NCBI GenBank assembly: GCA_964482395.1
Contig: CAYZXK010000207.1
Location: forward strand, 1 to 64,000
Source of the DNA: CAYZXK01 sp964482395
GTDB lineage: Bacteria > Planctomycetota > Phycisphaerae > UBA1845 > Fen-1342
Direction: 5' to 3'
Length of the DNA stretch: 64,000 bases
A program made the position numbers and the translations under genes. A model generated the notes under the pieces. It was not told the DNA's origin. It saw only the letters and a program-made list of their open reading frames with translations, and did not search any database. Positions 39,953 through 49,661 of this stretch are shown here, piece by piece; positions within the stretch are counted from its first letter, which is position 1, and each line of letters opens with the position of its first letter.

Positions 39953-41619
39953 ACCCGACTGGCCAGCCCATGAAACTCACGGACCGCCGCCCGGCAGCCG
40001 CCAGCCGCCGGTTGGCAACCGACCGCAGGCCCCAGGTCCTCTGGCGATTGATCGCGCTGCTTAGCCTGCCGGTGGCGGCTTGCCACCCGATGGCTGCCGC
40101 CGCCGAGCCCACGATCCTGGCAGCAGCCGACGAAAACACCCTTTGGCTGGCCATGGTCACCGGATCGCAGACCCAGGTATGTCGCCGTGGAATCAGCGGG
40201 CCCTTCCAGAGCCTGGAGCCGCTCAACGCCCCGGTGACCGACTTGGCGGTCTCGGGTGGGGTGCTGTTCGCTTTTGTTGAAGATGGCAGCTTTTACGCCA
40301 ACGACGGGGAAACCTGGTCCCGCTGCCTTGATCTGCCCGACCGGGACCGCCCGCTGGCCATGACCGGCGACGACGGACTGCTAGCCCTGGTCCGCTCGCC
40401 CCGCAGCGGGGCTCTGCCGCAGCCGATCGGCCAACCCCCTGCCCAGACCACCCGGCCCTTCGACCCCGGCCAGGCGCCGTGCAGCCTGGTCCGCTACGAG
40501 CCATGGGGCTGGGCGGCAATCGCGGCTGCTCCCCACTGGCTGCCCCACGACGGGCCGACCCCGCCACGCCTGGCCGTCATTCACCAGGCCATCTGGCTCT
40601 TCGCAGCTTTACCCCACAGCCAGCGAATCCAATATACCTGGCTGGACCCCGATTCGGGCCTTTGGCGCCCTGCGGCCAGCATCCCATGCCCCGCGACCTG
40701 CCAGGACTTCTGGGTCGTTCAGGTCGGTCGAGTTCCGACCGCGGTCCTAGCCAGCTTGGCCGCCGACGGCGGACAGGAGGTGAGCGCCCTACGACTGCTC
40801 TCCCAGCCGGACTCCGAGCACCCTGAATGGCGTGTCACCCCCCTGCACCTTTCGTCGCTGCCTTCCGGGTTTCACGTGAAACGCTACGAGGCGGCGTTCG
40901 GCTTCAACCAGCACGTGGTGCTCTCGATGCGCGACGCGTCCGGTAATCTGTACCTCCGCTTCGGCCGCCCGGACGCCGACGTGGTCGAAGCCACCCTGGA
41001 GGCGGCGGAGGTCTTCCGGCAGCAACCCCGACCCGGGCCCCACCTGCCTTGGCTCCAGAGCGTTACCCTGCTGGTGCTGTTCGCGATCCTGGCCGCATTG
41101 ATCCTGCTTCGACGTGGCAGCATGGTTGGTGGCGTGGCCCTCCCGGAGGGCCATGCGCCGGCCCTGGCCTTTCAACGGCTGCTGGGCTGGGCGGTGGACT
41201 TTGTGCCCTTCGGCGCCGCCGCCGCCCTTCTGCTGCGGGTCGATTGGCAACGCGGATTGCGCGAGCTGAGCGGCTGGGCCGTAGGGAGCGATGCGGCCAC
41301 CGGGAAGCTGCCCGAGCAGTCCACACTGCTGTGGTGGGCGGCCAGTTGCTGCGGCCACGTCGCCTACTGCCTGGTCATCGAACTGGCAACCCGGCGGAGC
41401 CTGGGCAAACTGCTCGTCGGAACCCGGATCTTGTCAGAATCGGCAGCCCCCCCCGCCTGGGGCCAGACCGTGATCCGAAATCTTCTGCGCCTGGTCGAGA
41501 TGCTGCCCCCTCTCTGGGTGCTCAGCCTGCTGGTGGTCCTGTCCCGAAACCGGCAGCGGCTGGGTGACATCTTCGCCCGAACGGTGGTGGTGCGCCGGCT
41601 CGGGTCGGGGCGGCAGTAG
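39949..41619 (+). CDS. RDD-family membrane protein with a large N-terminal extracytoplasmic domain
   Basis: A 556-residue protein. A signal peptide lies near residues 20-45 (LWRLIALLSLPVAACH). Residues 50-360 form a beta-rich domain with repeats such as ILAAADENTLWLAMV and DLAVSGGVLFAFVEDGSF, consistent with a beta-propeller. A transmembrane segment (LQSVTLLVLFAILAALILL) precedes a C-terminal RDD domain (LLGWAVDFVPFG to LGDIFARTVVVR) with further helices. RDD proteins are transporters or channels of mixed role. The GTG start overlaps the lipoprotein stop; an ATG seven codons on is possible. Confidence 0.8.
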   Translation: MNPTGQPMKLTDRRPAAASRRLATDRRPQVLWRLIALLSLPVAACHPMAAAAEPTILAAADENTLWLAMVTGSQTQVCRRGISGPFQSLEPLNAPVTDLAVSGGVLFAFVEDGSFYANDGETWSRCLDLPDRDRPLAMTGDDGLLALVRSPRSGALPQPIGQPPAQTTRPFDPGQAPCSLVRYEPWGWAAIAAAPHWLPHDGPTPPRLAVIHQAIWLFAALPHSQRIQYTWLDPDSGLWRPAASIPCPATCQDFWVVQVGRVPTAVLASLAADGGQEVSALRLLSQPDSEHPEWRVTPLHLSSLPSGFHVKRYEAAFGFNQHVVLSMRDASGNLYLRFGRPDADVVEATLEAAEVFRQQPRPGPHLPWLQSVTLLVLFAILAALILLRRGSMVGGVALPEGHAPALAFQRLLGWAVDFVPFGAAAALLLRVDWQRGLRELSGWAVGSDAATGKLPEQSTLLWWAASCCGHVAYCLVIELATRRSLGKLLVGTRILSESAAPPAWGQTVIRNLLRLVEMLPPLWVLSLLVVLSRNRQRLGDIFARTVVVRRLGSGRQ

Positions 41620-41729
41620 CCCGGCGCAGGCCTGCCGACCGGCTGGCAAACTGGACCTAGCCGACATTCGACGATATATCAGTCCTACGGGGTGAGTACG
41701 CCTGTCACCCTGGCGCCGGGAGCAGATGC

Positions 41730-42647
41730 ATGGTGCGACGCTTGGCCATCTCCAACGGACGGGTCGTTGAGACCGAGGCAGCCGACGCTCCGGTGCTGGT
41801 TTATGTCGCGCCGGATGAGGCGGAGAAGCGGCACCTGATCGACGATCTGAAGCTGGATGAGCACACGCTGAATTCAGCCCTGGACCCGGACGAGCTGTCG
41901 CGCCTGGAATTCGAGCCCGACCATGTGGCCATGATCTTCAAGCGGCCGAAGAATTACTGCGAGGCCGACCAGTTCGTGTTTCGAATCGCTTCCACCGGGG
42001 TATTCCTGTTCAAGGACCGGCTGATAATCGTGATGGCGGACGAGGCCCCGCTGTTCGAAGGGCGACCGTTTCTGCGGGTGCAGTCGCTGCACGACCTGGT
42101 CTTGAAGCTGATCTACCGGGCCATCTTTCATTTCGTGGAGCACCTGCGGGCGATCAACATGATCTCCAGCAACCTGGAGCACCAGATCAACACCTCCATG
42201 GAAAACAAGCATCTGGTGCATCTTTTCACGCTGGAGAAGAGCCTGGTCTACTACCTCAATGGCATTACTTCCAATGCGGTGCTGATCGAGAAGCTCAAGA
42301 ACAACGCGGCCAAGCTGGGCTTCAGCCAGGAGAACCTGGAGTTCCTGGACGACCTGATCATCGAGAACAATCAGTGCCATGAGCAGGCCAAGACCTACTC
42401 GCAGGTGGTCGGCGGGCTGATGGACGCGCGGGCCTCGATCGTCGGCAACAACCTCAACTCGCTGATGAAGACGCTCAACATCATCATGCTGGCGATCATG
42501 GTGCCAACCTTCGTGGTCAGCGCCTTCTCGATGAACGTGAAGATTCCCCTGCCCCACGAGCACATCGCTTCCTTCTACATCATAATGTTGATGGCCACCG
42601 GCTCCATGCTGGGAGTGATCTACTGGTGGCGTCGGCGCTGGTCCTGA
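41730..42647 (+). CDS. CorA-family divalent metal transporter, variant motif
   Basis: A 305-residue protein with the CorA layout: a soluble N-terminal alpha/beta domain, a long helix, then two C-terminal membrane helices (TLNIIMLAIMVPTFVVSAFS and YIIMLMATGSMLGVIYWWRRR). The signature GMN at the end of the first helix reads SMN here (AFSMNVKIPLPHE). GMN lines the Mg2+ selectivity mouth in CorA. The change from Gly to Ser is unusual, so ion selectivity or efflux direction may differ. Confidence 0.85.
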   Translation: MVRRLAISNGRVVETEAADAPVLVYVAPDEAEKRHLIDDLKLDEHTLNSALDPDELSRLEFEPDHVAMIFKRPKNYCEADQFVFRIASTGVFLFKDRLIIVMADEAPLFEGRPFLRVQSLHDLVLKLIYRAIFHFVEHLRAINMISSNLEHQINTSMENKHLVHLFTLEKSLVYYLNGITSNAVLIEKLKNNAAKLGFSQENLEFLDDLIIENNQCHEQAKTYSQVVGGLMDARASIVGNNLNSLMKTLNIIMLAIMVPTFVVSAFSMNVKIPLPHEHIASFYIIMLMATGSMLGVIYWWRRRWS

Positions 42648-42684
42648 ACCGACCTGAGGGATTCAGCGGCGCATGGTGGCGGGG

Positions 42685-42719
42685 CACCCCGGTGTCGGCC
42701 GTAGAAGGCCGCGGGGTCC
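42685..42719. terminator. possible hairpin between convergent corA-like and subtilase genes
   Basis: GC-rich imperfect inverted repeat, ACCCCGGTGTCGGCC and GGCCGCGGGGT around GTAGAA, in the 113-nt space between convergent stops. No T tract is present. Confidence 0.3.
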
Positions 42720-42760
42720 GCGACTCATCCGACCGCCGGGGCCGACAGGTCCTCACTTTA

Positions 42761-45079
42761 TCACGGGCACCCGATCGGCAGCGAGTTACCAACCAGCAGC
42801 ATCACAAACGGGTTAACGTCACGTGGGGACGGGTAGGTCCCGTCGCCGTTGATGTCGCCGTTGCGCGGATCGCAGTCGGGGTAGGCGGCCTGCCAGGCGG
42901 TGTGGTCAACCAGGTACTGGACGAACGGATTGACGTCCCGGAAGTCGACCTGCCGGTCACCGTTCAGGTCACCGGTGCACAGCTCGCATTCATCGGGGAT
43001 CCCGTCCCCGTCTTCGTCGAGGCTGATCCCCAGGCTGATGTCGCACTGGTCGGGCATCTGGTTGTGGTTGCAGTCCCGGGCGGTGCCGGCCGCGATATCG
43101 CAACTGTCGGCCACCCCGTTGCCGTCGCAATCCAGCTCGCATTCATCCGGGAAGCCGTTGGCGGTGCAGTCCAGGCTGAGGCCGGCGGCGATATCGCATT
43201 CGTCGGGCATCCCGTTAGGCTGGCAGTCCGGGCTGTACCCGTAATCCAGATCGCACTGGTCCGGCACACCATTGGAGTTGCAGTCAGGGACGGTGCCGGC
43301 GGCGATCTCGCACTCGTCGGGAAGGTCGTTCAGATTGCAGTCCTGACTGTAACCGGAGCTCAGATCGCATTCATCGGGGATGGCGTTCGCGTTGCAGTCT
43401 GAGCTGGTTCCGCCGGCCAGATCGCACTCGTCCGGGATGGCGTTGCCATTGCAATCCTGGCTCGTTCCCTCGGCTATGTCACTCCAGTCGCTGACGCCAT
43501 TACCGTTGCAGTCGGGCGGGTTGGCCGCGGCAAAGGCGTTGATGATGCCGTAGCCACGGACATACAAAGGGTCGTAGGTGCCGCTGGTCACGAAGTCGCC
43601 GGCGGTGTAGCACAGGGCCATCCGCATCTGGTCCACAGTCCAGTCCGGATGGGCCTGCACCAGGCAGGCCACCGCCCCGGCCACCAGGGGCGTCGAAAGC
43701 GAGGTCCCGTCGACCGTGTCGTAGTCCTGGTCGTCGTCGGGGGCCACGGTTGCCGTGCGATATCCCCGAGCCAGCACCTCGGGCTTGACCCGGCCGTCGG
43801 CGGTCGGCCCGTCGGAGCTGAAAGAGGTAATCGCCCCGCTAGCCCGGACCGCGCCGCAGGTAATCACCTGGAAGGCGTCGGCTGGAGCGATCAGGTGAGA
43901 AGTCAGCGGGTCAGCATCATGCCCTTCGTTTCCGGCGGCGGTGCAGCAATGCAGGCCGTTGGCCGTGGCGATGTTGACGGCCAGGGTCGTCACCGCGGTC
44001 TGCCCGTCCAGGTCCGACTGCGTGTACCAGTCGATGTAGCCCAGCGAGGACGTCGCCAGATCGCCGCCATTGGACTCGATGAACTCCAGCCCGGCGACGT
44101 AGTAATCCTCCTCAGCCGGATATTCAGCGGTGGTGTCCTCAGTCTTGCAGAGGATGAAGGAAGCGTCGTAGGCTCCGCCGACCAGCTCGCCCGGCAGATA
44201 AGCGGCCAGGGTTCCCAGAATCCAGGTGCCGTGATAATGCTGCCACCAATAGTCGCCCGGCTCGGCCTCCGTGTTCGGATCGCCGTTCACAAAGTCGTAC
44301 TCGGCCACGACCGCCAGGGGGCGCTCGGGATTGTTGAAGGCGACGTGGGTGCGATGGAAGCCGGTATCGAGGATGCCGACGATGACGCCCTGCCCGGTGA
44401 AGCCGGCCTCGTGGAGGGCGATCAGGTTGATCTGGGCCAGTTGGGCGGCCGACCGGCCATAGTCCGGCCGGCCAGGCTGCAAGTCGCGGTCCTTGGTGCC
44501 GACCGGCCCGGCACGTTCCACCCCCATCGGTTCGATCCGTCGTGCCCGGGCCACGGGCTGAATCCGCCGCACGAAGGGCAACGCCGCCACCTGCGCAAGC
44601 TGATCCGGCCCGGCCTCCACGCTGACCGCGTTCAGCCAGCGACTGACCACCCGGACCCGCGTCGCAGCCGAGCGCACCGCGGCGACATACTCGGGCACCA
44701 CTGGCAAATCGTGGAAATCGAAGATGCGTCCGGCCCGCTTGGCGGGGCTGCCGCGGAGCAGCCGGCGTTGGACCGCCCGCGAGTTGTAGGTCGTTTCAAG
44801 CTGTCGGAGCGAGTCGGAGAGGGCCGCGGGCGACTGCACGCCCTTATCGGTCAGAAACACCCAAACCGCCAGCGGGCCGGGCTGCTCCAGGAAGCGGTCG
44901 ATTACCGCCGGAGCCAGCTTGCCGGATGCCTCGGACGACTGGTCTCCAGCCGGGGGCCCTGCGGACCGGGCCGACGACAGCTCGACTGCGGCAGCACCGG
45001 TCACCGCGTTCAGCATCAGGGCGGCAAGCGCCGACAGGCCGATGGCCGTAAGCGGTCGGAAAGTCAAAAGGCGATCCAT
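42761..45079 (-). CDS. secreted subtilisin-like (S8) protease with Ca-binding repeats and dockerin
   Basis: A 772-residue protein. The signal peptide is 1-31. A prodomain-like region precedes the S8 catalytic domain: Asp in VGILDTGFHRTHV, His in HYHGTWILGTL, Asn in TAAGNEGHD and Ser in DGTSLSTPLVAGAVA. After it come about nine 19-residue repeats of DCNGNGIPDECDIAAG type (encoded at about 42985-43515), a thrombospondin-type-3-like Ca-binding array. A C-terminal dockerin-like pair (GDLNGDRQVDFRDVNPFV, DINGDGTYPSPRDVNPFV) ends the protein. GGAG precedes the ATG at 45079. Confidence 0.9.
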   Translation of the reverse strand: MDRLLTFRPLTAIGLSALAALMLNAVTGAAAVELSSARSAGPPAGDQSSEASGKLAPAVIDRFLEQPGPLAVWVFLTDKGVQSPAALSDSLRQLETTYNSRAVQRRLLRGSPAKRAGRIFDFHDLPVVPEYVAAVRSAATRVRVVSRWLNAVSVEAGPDQLAQVAALPFVRRIQPVARARRIEPMGVERAGPVGTKDRDLQPGRPDYGRSAAQLAQINLIALHEAGFTGQGVIVGILDTGFHRTHVAFNNPERPLAVVAEYDFVNGDPNTEAEPGDYWWQHYHGTWILGTLAAYLPGELVGGAYDASFILCKTEDTTAEYPAEEDYYVAGLEFIESNGGDLATSSLGYIDWYTQSDLDGQTAVTTLAVNIATANGLHCCTAAGNEGHDADPLTSHLIAPADAFQVITCGAVRASGAITSFSSDGPTADGRVKPEVLARGYRTATVAPDDDQDYDTVDGTSLSTPLVAGAVACLVQAHPDWTVDQMRMALCYTAGDFVTSGTYDPLYVRGYGIINAFAAANPPDCNGNGVSDWSDIAEGTSQDCNGNAIPDECDLAGGTSSDCNANAIPDECDLSSGYSQDCNLNDLPDECEIAAGTVPDCNSNGVPDQCDLDYGYSPDCQPNGMPDECDIAAGLSLDCTANGFPDECELDCDGNGVADSCDIAAGTARDCNHNQMPDQCDISLGISLDEDGDGIPDECELCTGDLNGDRQVDFRDVNPFVQYLVDHTAWQAAYPDCDPRNGDINGDGTYPSPRDVNPFVMLLVGNSLPIGCP

Positions 45080-45200
45080 CTTGAAGCTCCGAAGCGGCCG
45101 GTCCGAACCGACGCCGGTCGTCCGACCGCTTGAGCCGTGCTCCGCCACCGGGATCAACCGGCGGCTTAACCCGCCTGGCCGCCGGCAGCCCGCGTGAGCA

Positions 45201-47210
45201 TCACTGAGTCAGCAGCGCGACAAACGAATTGATGTCTCCGAAGTTGAACTGGCCGTCGCCGTTGATGTCCCGATTCTCAAGCGGGCAATCCGGATACTGG
45301 TTCAGGTAGGCTGCGAGGTTGGTGACCGCGAGCACGAACGGGTTGATGTCGGCAAAGCCCACCTGGCCGTCGCAGTTTAGGTCGCCGACCAGGACCACGG
45401 GGCCGCATACGACGGCGTAGAGCTTGAACGCATCCAGTCCCGCTTCGGTAATGGAGTTGTTCGGATTATCCACGGCACTGAAGCGGACCCTCATCTGCGA
45501 GGTGAGCGGAACATAGTCGCTGACAGTGAAGCTGTGCTGGACCCAGCCGTCGGCATGGGCCAGGCTTTGGACGACCTGCCAAGTGGCGCCGCCGTTATTG
45601 GACACCTCGACCGTGAGACGGTCCTCGTCGCGATCGTCATTGTAGAACCAGCGTGCATATTTGATCCGATAGAAGCGGCCGTCGGACATGTCCAGGAGCG
45701 GTGAGATGAGGCGAGTGGGGCCGCCGTCCACGTCGCTGTCGCCGGCCTCGTTGCCGGTCAGGAAACAGGCGCCCGAGCCGTCGAAGTCGGTCGGCGGATC
45801 GCCGCGCTCACCTCCGCCGGCGGGCACGCCCCGTTCCCACGCGCCGCCGGTCAGACTCGGGGCATTCTGCACCGTCCAGCCGCGGTCGACCTGGAAGTTG
45901 TCGCTGAAGACCACCGCCTCGTTGCCCAATACGAGCGTCGAGCGGTAACTGGCGGGGGCGTCCGGAGGATCGTAGAGCCGTCCGACGGTAGCCTCCGCGA
46001 CACTGACGTACCACCGATACTGATCCAGGCAGGCGGCAGCCGGGAGAGTGGCCTGGTACAGGCCGGGGGAAATCTGGGTCATCGCCGCCGTGACCCAGGA
46101 TCCGCCGTTAAGGGAATAGTGCAACTGACCGCTGTTAGCGACCGGCGTGCCACCATACCGGCCGGTGACCTGCACCTGGAAACTGGCCGGCTGGTTTCGC
46201 GGCATGTCCTCTGGGACGCCTTGCGGATACGAGAAGACCAGGGTGGGAGGCCGACCGGCATAGTTCACATAAAGGCCCCCGTAGCCGACCAGGCAGCAGT
46301 TGTAGGTTATCCGCATGTAGCCGCTCTCGCCCCAGCCGGCACCCCAGGAGTTGCGCAGAAACCACACGCCATTGGGTCCCTGGCTATCGTCCCACCCGAC
46401 CAGGGCCACGGCGTGATTGATCGAGGAGTTGTCGCAGGCGTTGAAGATCCCGCCGCCATAGGCTTGGAAGGCTGCGGTGGCGTTCACGCAGACGGTGACC
46501 GGGCCGTAGGTCATGATGGCCTGCTTGATCTGGTTGACGGTGGGCACGCCCCACTGCGGGCCGATGTAGGCCCAATTGTCCAGACAATAAGGGTGGGTGT
46601 AGGGGCAACCGCAGGGTGCATCCGAGGCTACATAGGGGAACTCCTCCTCCAGCACCGCCCCGTAGCCGCCGCAGTAGTCCTTATACTGCCCGCTGCACAG
46701 GTAGAAATTGGCCGCATTGCCGGGCCATTCGCCAGAGCAGCCGCCCAGACCGCAACAGCTCACCAACCACTGTTCGGACAGGTCGACCGTATCCAGGTCC
46801 TCGATCTTGATCCTGGCCTCGACCGCGCCCACCAGGCCGAACGCCCAGCAGCTCCCGCATCCGCCCTGGTTTTTTATCGGGGTGCAATAGTTGTAGCCGT
46901 TGTAGTTCCGCCAGTCGAAGACGGACGGCAGATTGCGATCCGGCTCGCAGGGATCGAACCGTCCGTACAGGCGCCAGTCGGGGGGCTCGACCACGCCGCA
47001 GAGCTGATCGAGACTATACTGCGTGGCCGGGTTCTCCCGGACGGTGAAAGTCCACCCTTCACGCCGGCCCTGCTCCTGCAAGGCCGCAATGTCCTCGGCC
47101 GTAAGCTGCGCCACGGCCGGCCCGGTCGCCCAAATCGCCAGGCTGACCACCGCCAGCGATAACACCGGGGCCCGCAAACCACAACTCCATCGCCTCGTCA
47201 ACCGCCGCAT
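45201..47210 (-). CDS. secreted papain-like (C1) cysteine protease with dockerin
   Basis: A 669-residue protein from the ATG with TAGGAG at 7 nt. The signal peptide is about 1-35, followed by a short prosegment. Catalytic residues: Q115, C121 (GGCGSCWAF), H266 (INHAVALVGW) and N287 (LRNSWGAGWG). Many extra cysteines suggest disulfides. After about residue 320 come beta-sandwich modules, including a region with WFYNDDRDEDRLTVEVSNNGG, and a dockerin (GDLNCDGQVGFADINPFVLA, DINGDGQFNFGDINSFV). The module and dockerin are also present in the next gene. Confidence 0.92.
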   Translation of the reverse strand: MRRLTRRWSCGLRAPVLSLAVVSLAIWATGPAVAQLTAEDIAALQEQGRREGWTFTVRENPATQYSLDQLCGVVEPPDWRLYGRFDPCEPDRNLPSVFDWRNYNGYNYCTPIKNQGGCGSCWAFGLVGAVEARIKIEDLDTVDLSEQWLVSCCGLGGCSGEWPGNAANFYLCSGQYKDYCGGYGAVLEEEFPYVASDAPCGCPYTHPYCLDNWAYIGPQWGVPTVNQIKQAIMTYGPVTVCVNATAAFQAYGGGIFNACDNSSINHAVALVGWDDSQGPNGVWFLRNSWGAGWGESGYMRITYNCCLVGYGGLYVNYAGRPPTLVFSYPQGVPEDMPRNQPASFQVQVTGRYGGTPVANSGQLHYSLNGGSWVTAAMTQISPGLYQATLPAAACLDQYRWYVSVAEATVGRLYDPPDAPASYRSTLVLGNEAVVFSDNFQVDRGWTVQNAPSLTGGAWERGVPAGGGERGDPPTDFDGSGACFLTGNEAGDSDVDGGPTRLISPLLDMSDGRFYRIKYARWFYNDDRDEDRLTVEVSNNGGATWQVVQSLAHADGWVQHSFTVSDYVPLTSQMRVRFSAVDNPNNSITEAGLDAFKLYAVVCGPVVLVGDLNCDGQVGFADINPFVLAVTNLAAYLNQYPDCPLENRDINGDGQFNFGDINSFVALLTQ

Positions 47211-47276
47211 CGCGTTACTCCTAAAGTTCGGGGTCGCAACAGCAACCACCAGCACCTGGACTTAACTTTCAAGCGA

Positions 47277-49661
47277 TCAATCGGCACCACTTCCGGCGGG
47301 CGATCCACCGGTGCCGGTCATCAAAATCACAAATGGATTGATGTCCGCGAAATTTAAGGTGCCGTCTCCATTTATGTCACGATTCTCAAGCGGGCAGCCG
47401 GGGTAGGCAGCCTCGTAAGCCGAAAGGTTGGTCATCGCCAGGACGAACGCGTTTATGTCCGGGAAACCGACCTGTCCGTCGCAGTTCAAGTCGCCGACCG
47501 CCTCAGGCGGAATGCACACCAGGGCCGATATCTGAACGGCGTCCACCGCCGCCTCGGTGATCGAGTTGTTGGGGTTGTCGATGGCGCTGAACCGCAACCT
47601 GACCTGAGAACTGGGCGTGACGAAATCATTCACATTGAAAGTGCGGTGCACCCAGCCACCCGTGTGCTCGGCGCTTTCCACCACGACCCAGGACATGCCA
47701 TCGTTGTTGGAGATCTCGACCGTCAGCCGGTCCTCGTCCAGGTCATCGTTGTAGAACCACCGGGCATACGCCACCTGATAGTAGACATCCGGCGACAACT
47801 CGATCCGCGGCGAAATCAGCCGGGTCGGGCCACCGTCCACGTCCGTGTCACCGGGGGCATTGCCCGTGAGATAGCAGGCCCCGGACCCGTCGTAATCGGT
47901 GGGCGGATCGCCGCGGTCGCCGCCGCCGGCCGGCACCCCGCGCTCCCAGGCGCCGGCGGTCAGGCTGACATTCTGGACCGTCCACCCGCGGTCGGTCTGG
48001 AAGTCATCACTCCAAACCGGCGTGAGGGTCCCGACTCGAGCCACATAGGTCGTGTTGGGCGCTCCGGCCGGGCTGAGCACGGTCGTACCCTGATCCCCCT
48101 GGGCACTGAAGTAATATTCCGGCTCAGCGTCGCAGTCCGCGACTGGGAAGGTGGCCCGATAGAGGTTACCGCCCAGCGGGACCAGCGGAGTAGTAAGGTA
48201 CGGGCCGCCGTCATAGCGGTAATGCAGCAAGCCCGAGCCCGACTGAAGATGTTCCATCCGATCTTCGATTCGCACGGTTACGGTCTGTAGAACGCCGGGG
48301 GCCAGGAACTCCGGCCGGCCCTCCGGGAAGGAGATCGCCAGCGCGACGTATTCGATACACAAACCCTTGACGCAGAAATTCGCGGTATTGTTGAAGGCGT
48401 AAAGATCGTGCCAGGCTCCATTCTGATAATAGTAGCTCTGGCCCGGAGCCGACGCGGATTCGACCCAGACCCGCCCCGATGAACCCAAAAGGACCGGTAT
48501 CTCGGAACTGCGATCGTAAGGTTGCCCGCCGGCCGAAAGCCATAAGTAGATAAAGAAGTCATCGCCCGGCCCGATCCGCAGCGGAGCCGGCAGATCGACG
48601 GTGTGGAACCCGGTGTAAGCGATGACCCCGGACACACTGGTCAACTCATCCAGCAACTGGCCGCCCTCGAACCGGTCATAGACGGCGACCAGATAGCTGA
48701 CGGTGTCGGCGGCAGTGAAGAAGCTGACGGCCTGAAGCAGCTCGTCATGCTCGGCCACGAACGCGTTGAAGACCGCGTTGCAGCCGGTCATCGTGTCGCG
48801 CCAGCCGTGATAATCATGGTAGTAAATGTGTTCGTAGGGCAGGAGCTGGACGTTCTGAAAGCTGACCGCCCCCATTTCAGGATGCTGGCCGCACCATTTG
48901 TCGTAATATGAGATCCAGAAAAAGCCGCCCAGCCCCCAGCCCGCACCCCAACTGTTCTTGCACAGCCAAGCCCCGGGCTGGGGAGCTTGAGTGACCTTGT
49001 TATCATCCCAGCCGATGATCGCGACCGCGTGATTCGGCTCGGCCGGATTGCTGGGTGGCTGGTAGTGGATGTTGTTCCACATGAAGGCGTCGTCATAGCA
49101 CATGGCGGTGCCGATCACGCCATGCTGCATGATTTTTTGCTTGATAAGGCCGATGCGGCTGAGGTTCGAACCGGCGGTATACCATTCGATGTCCCGCGGG
49201 TAATAGTGGTGGAATGTGGGGGCATTTCGGAGCGGCGGATAGTCGTAGGACTGTCCATCCACCTCCCGAACGGCGCCCTCGCCGCGCGCCAGGTACGCGA
49301 CAGTGACGCGATAATCGCCGCCGTAATGCACCTCCAGCCCGCCCCCGGTCGGTGGATCGGTATCGTCGTTATTGTGCTGATTGAAGCCGTTCCACCAATC
49401 CAGGTGGTACTCCGCTAGATTGGGCTCCCCGGTTTCGCCCGCGGCGGCCCAGTTGCCGGTCATCAGCAGGTTGCCTTCGATCGCCGCCATGGCTCCGTGG
49501 GTCCAGCAGGTACCCCCCTGCTGGGTCTTGACGGACGTAACGTAGTTCTGACCATTGAAGTTGCGGAGATCCAACGAACTTGGAAGGTCCGCGACGGACA
49601 CCGCGGCCGGGATTGCCAGGCACGCGGCGCCCACCACGGCCGCACGGCGGACAGACTGCAT
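47277..49661 (-). CDS. secreted papain-like (C1) protease with lectin-like domain and dockerin
   Basis: A 794-residue protein. The signal peptide (1-24) runs almost directly into the catalytic domain, without a propeptide. Catalytic residues are Q47 or Q48, C52 (GGTCWTHGAMA), H211 (PNHAVAIIGW) and N236 (CKNSWGAGWG). The region after about 270 resembles the lectin-like domain of this C1 subfamily. A beta-sandwich module and C-terminal dockerin (GDLNCDGQVGFPDINAFVLA) match the preceding gene by eye at over half of positions. The long upstream open frame in the same strand is not coding. Confidence 0.9.
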   Translation of the reverse strand: MQSVRRAAVVGAACLAIPAAVSVADLPSSLDLRNFNGQNYVTSVKTQQGGTCWTHGAMAAIEGNLLMTGNWAAAGETGEPNLAEYHLDWWNGFNQHNNDDTDPPTGGGLEVHYGGDYRVTVAYLARGEGAVREVDGQSYDYPPLRNAPTFHHYYPRDIEWYTAGSNLSRIGLIKQKIMQHGVIGTAMCYDDAFMWNNIHYQPPSNPAEPNHAVAIIGWDDNKVTQAPQPGAWLCKNSWGAGWGLGGFFWISYYDKWCGQHPEMGAVSFQNVQLLPYEHIYYHDYHGWRDTMTGCNAVFNAFVAEHDELLQAVSFFTAADTVSYLVAVYDRFEGGQLLDELTSVSGVIAYTGFHTVDLPAPLRIGPGDDFFIYLWLSAGGQPYDRSSEIPVLLGSSGRVWVESASAPGQSYYYQNGAWHDLYAFNNTANFCVKGLCIEYVALAISFPEGRPEFLAPGVLQTVTVRIEDRMEHLQSGSGLLHYRYDGGPYLTTPLVPLGGNLYRATFPVADCDAEPEYYFSAQGDQGTTVLSPAGAPNTTYVARVGTLTPVWSDDFQTDRGWTVQNVSLTAGAWERGVPAGGGDRGDPPTDYDGSGACYLTGNAPGDTDVDGGPTRLISPRIELSPDVYYQVAYARWFYNDDLDEDRLTVEISNNDGMSWVVVESAEHTGGWVHRTFNVNDFVTPSSQVRLRFSAIDNPNNSITEAAVDAVQISALVCIPPEAVGDLNCDGQVGFPDINAFVLAMTNLSAYEAAYPGCPLENRDINGDGTLNFADINPFVILMTGTGGSPAGSGAD

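Noticed and set aside
42985..43515. 57-nt periodicity that might be read as a CRISPR-like array
   Set aside because: The period equals a 19-residue protein repeat in frame with the subtilase; units diverge and no spacers or cas genes exist.
43649..45133. Plus-strand frame of 494 codons opposite the subtilase
   Set aside because: Antisense shadow over the S8 catalytic domain.
42761..49661. Cellulosome
   Set aside because: Dockerin-like tails are present, but no cohesin, scaffoldin or glycoside hydrolase was seen.
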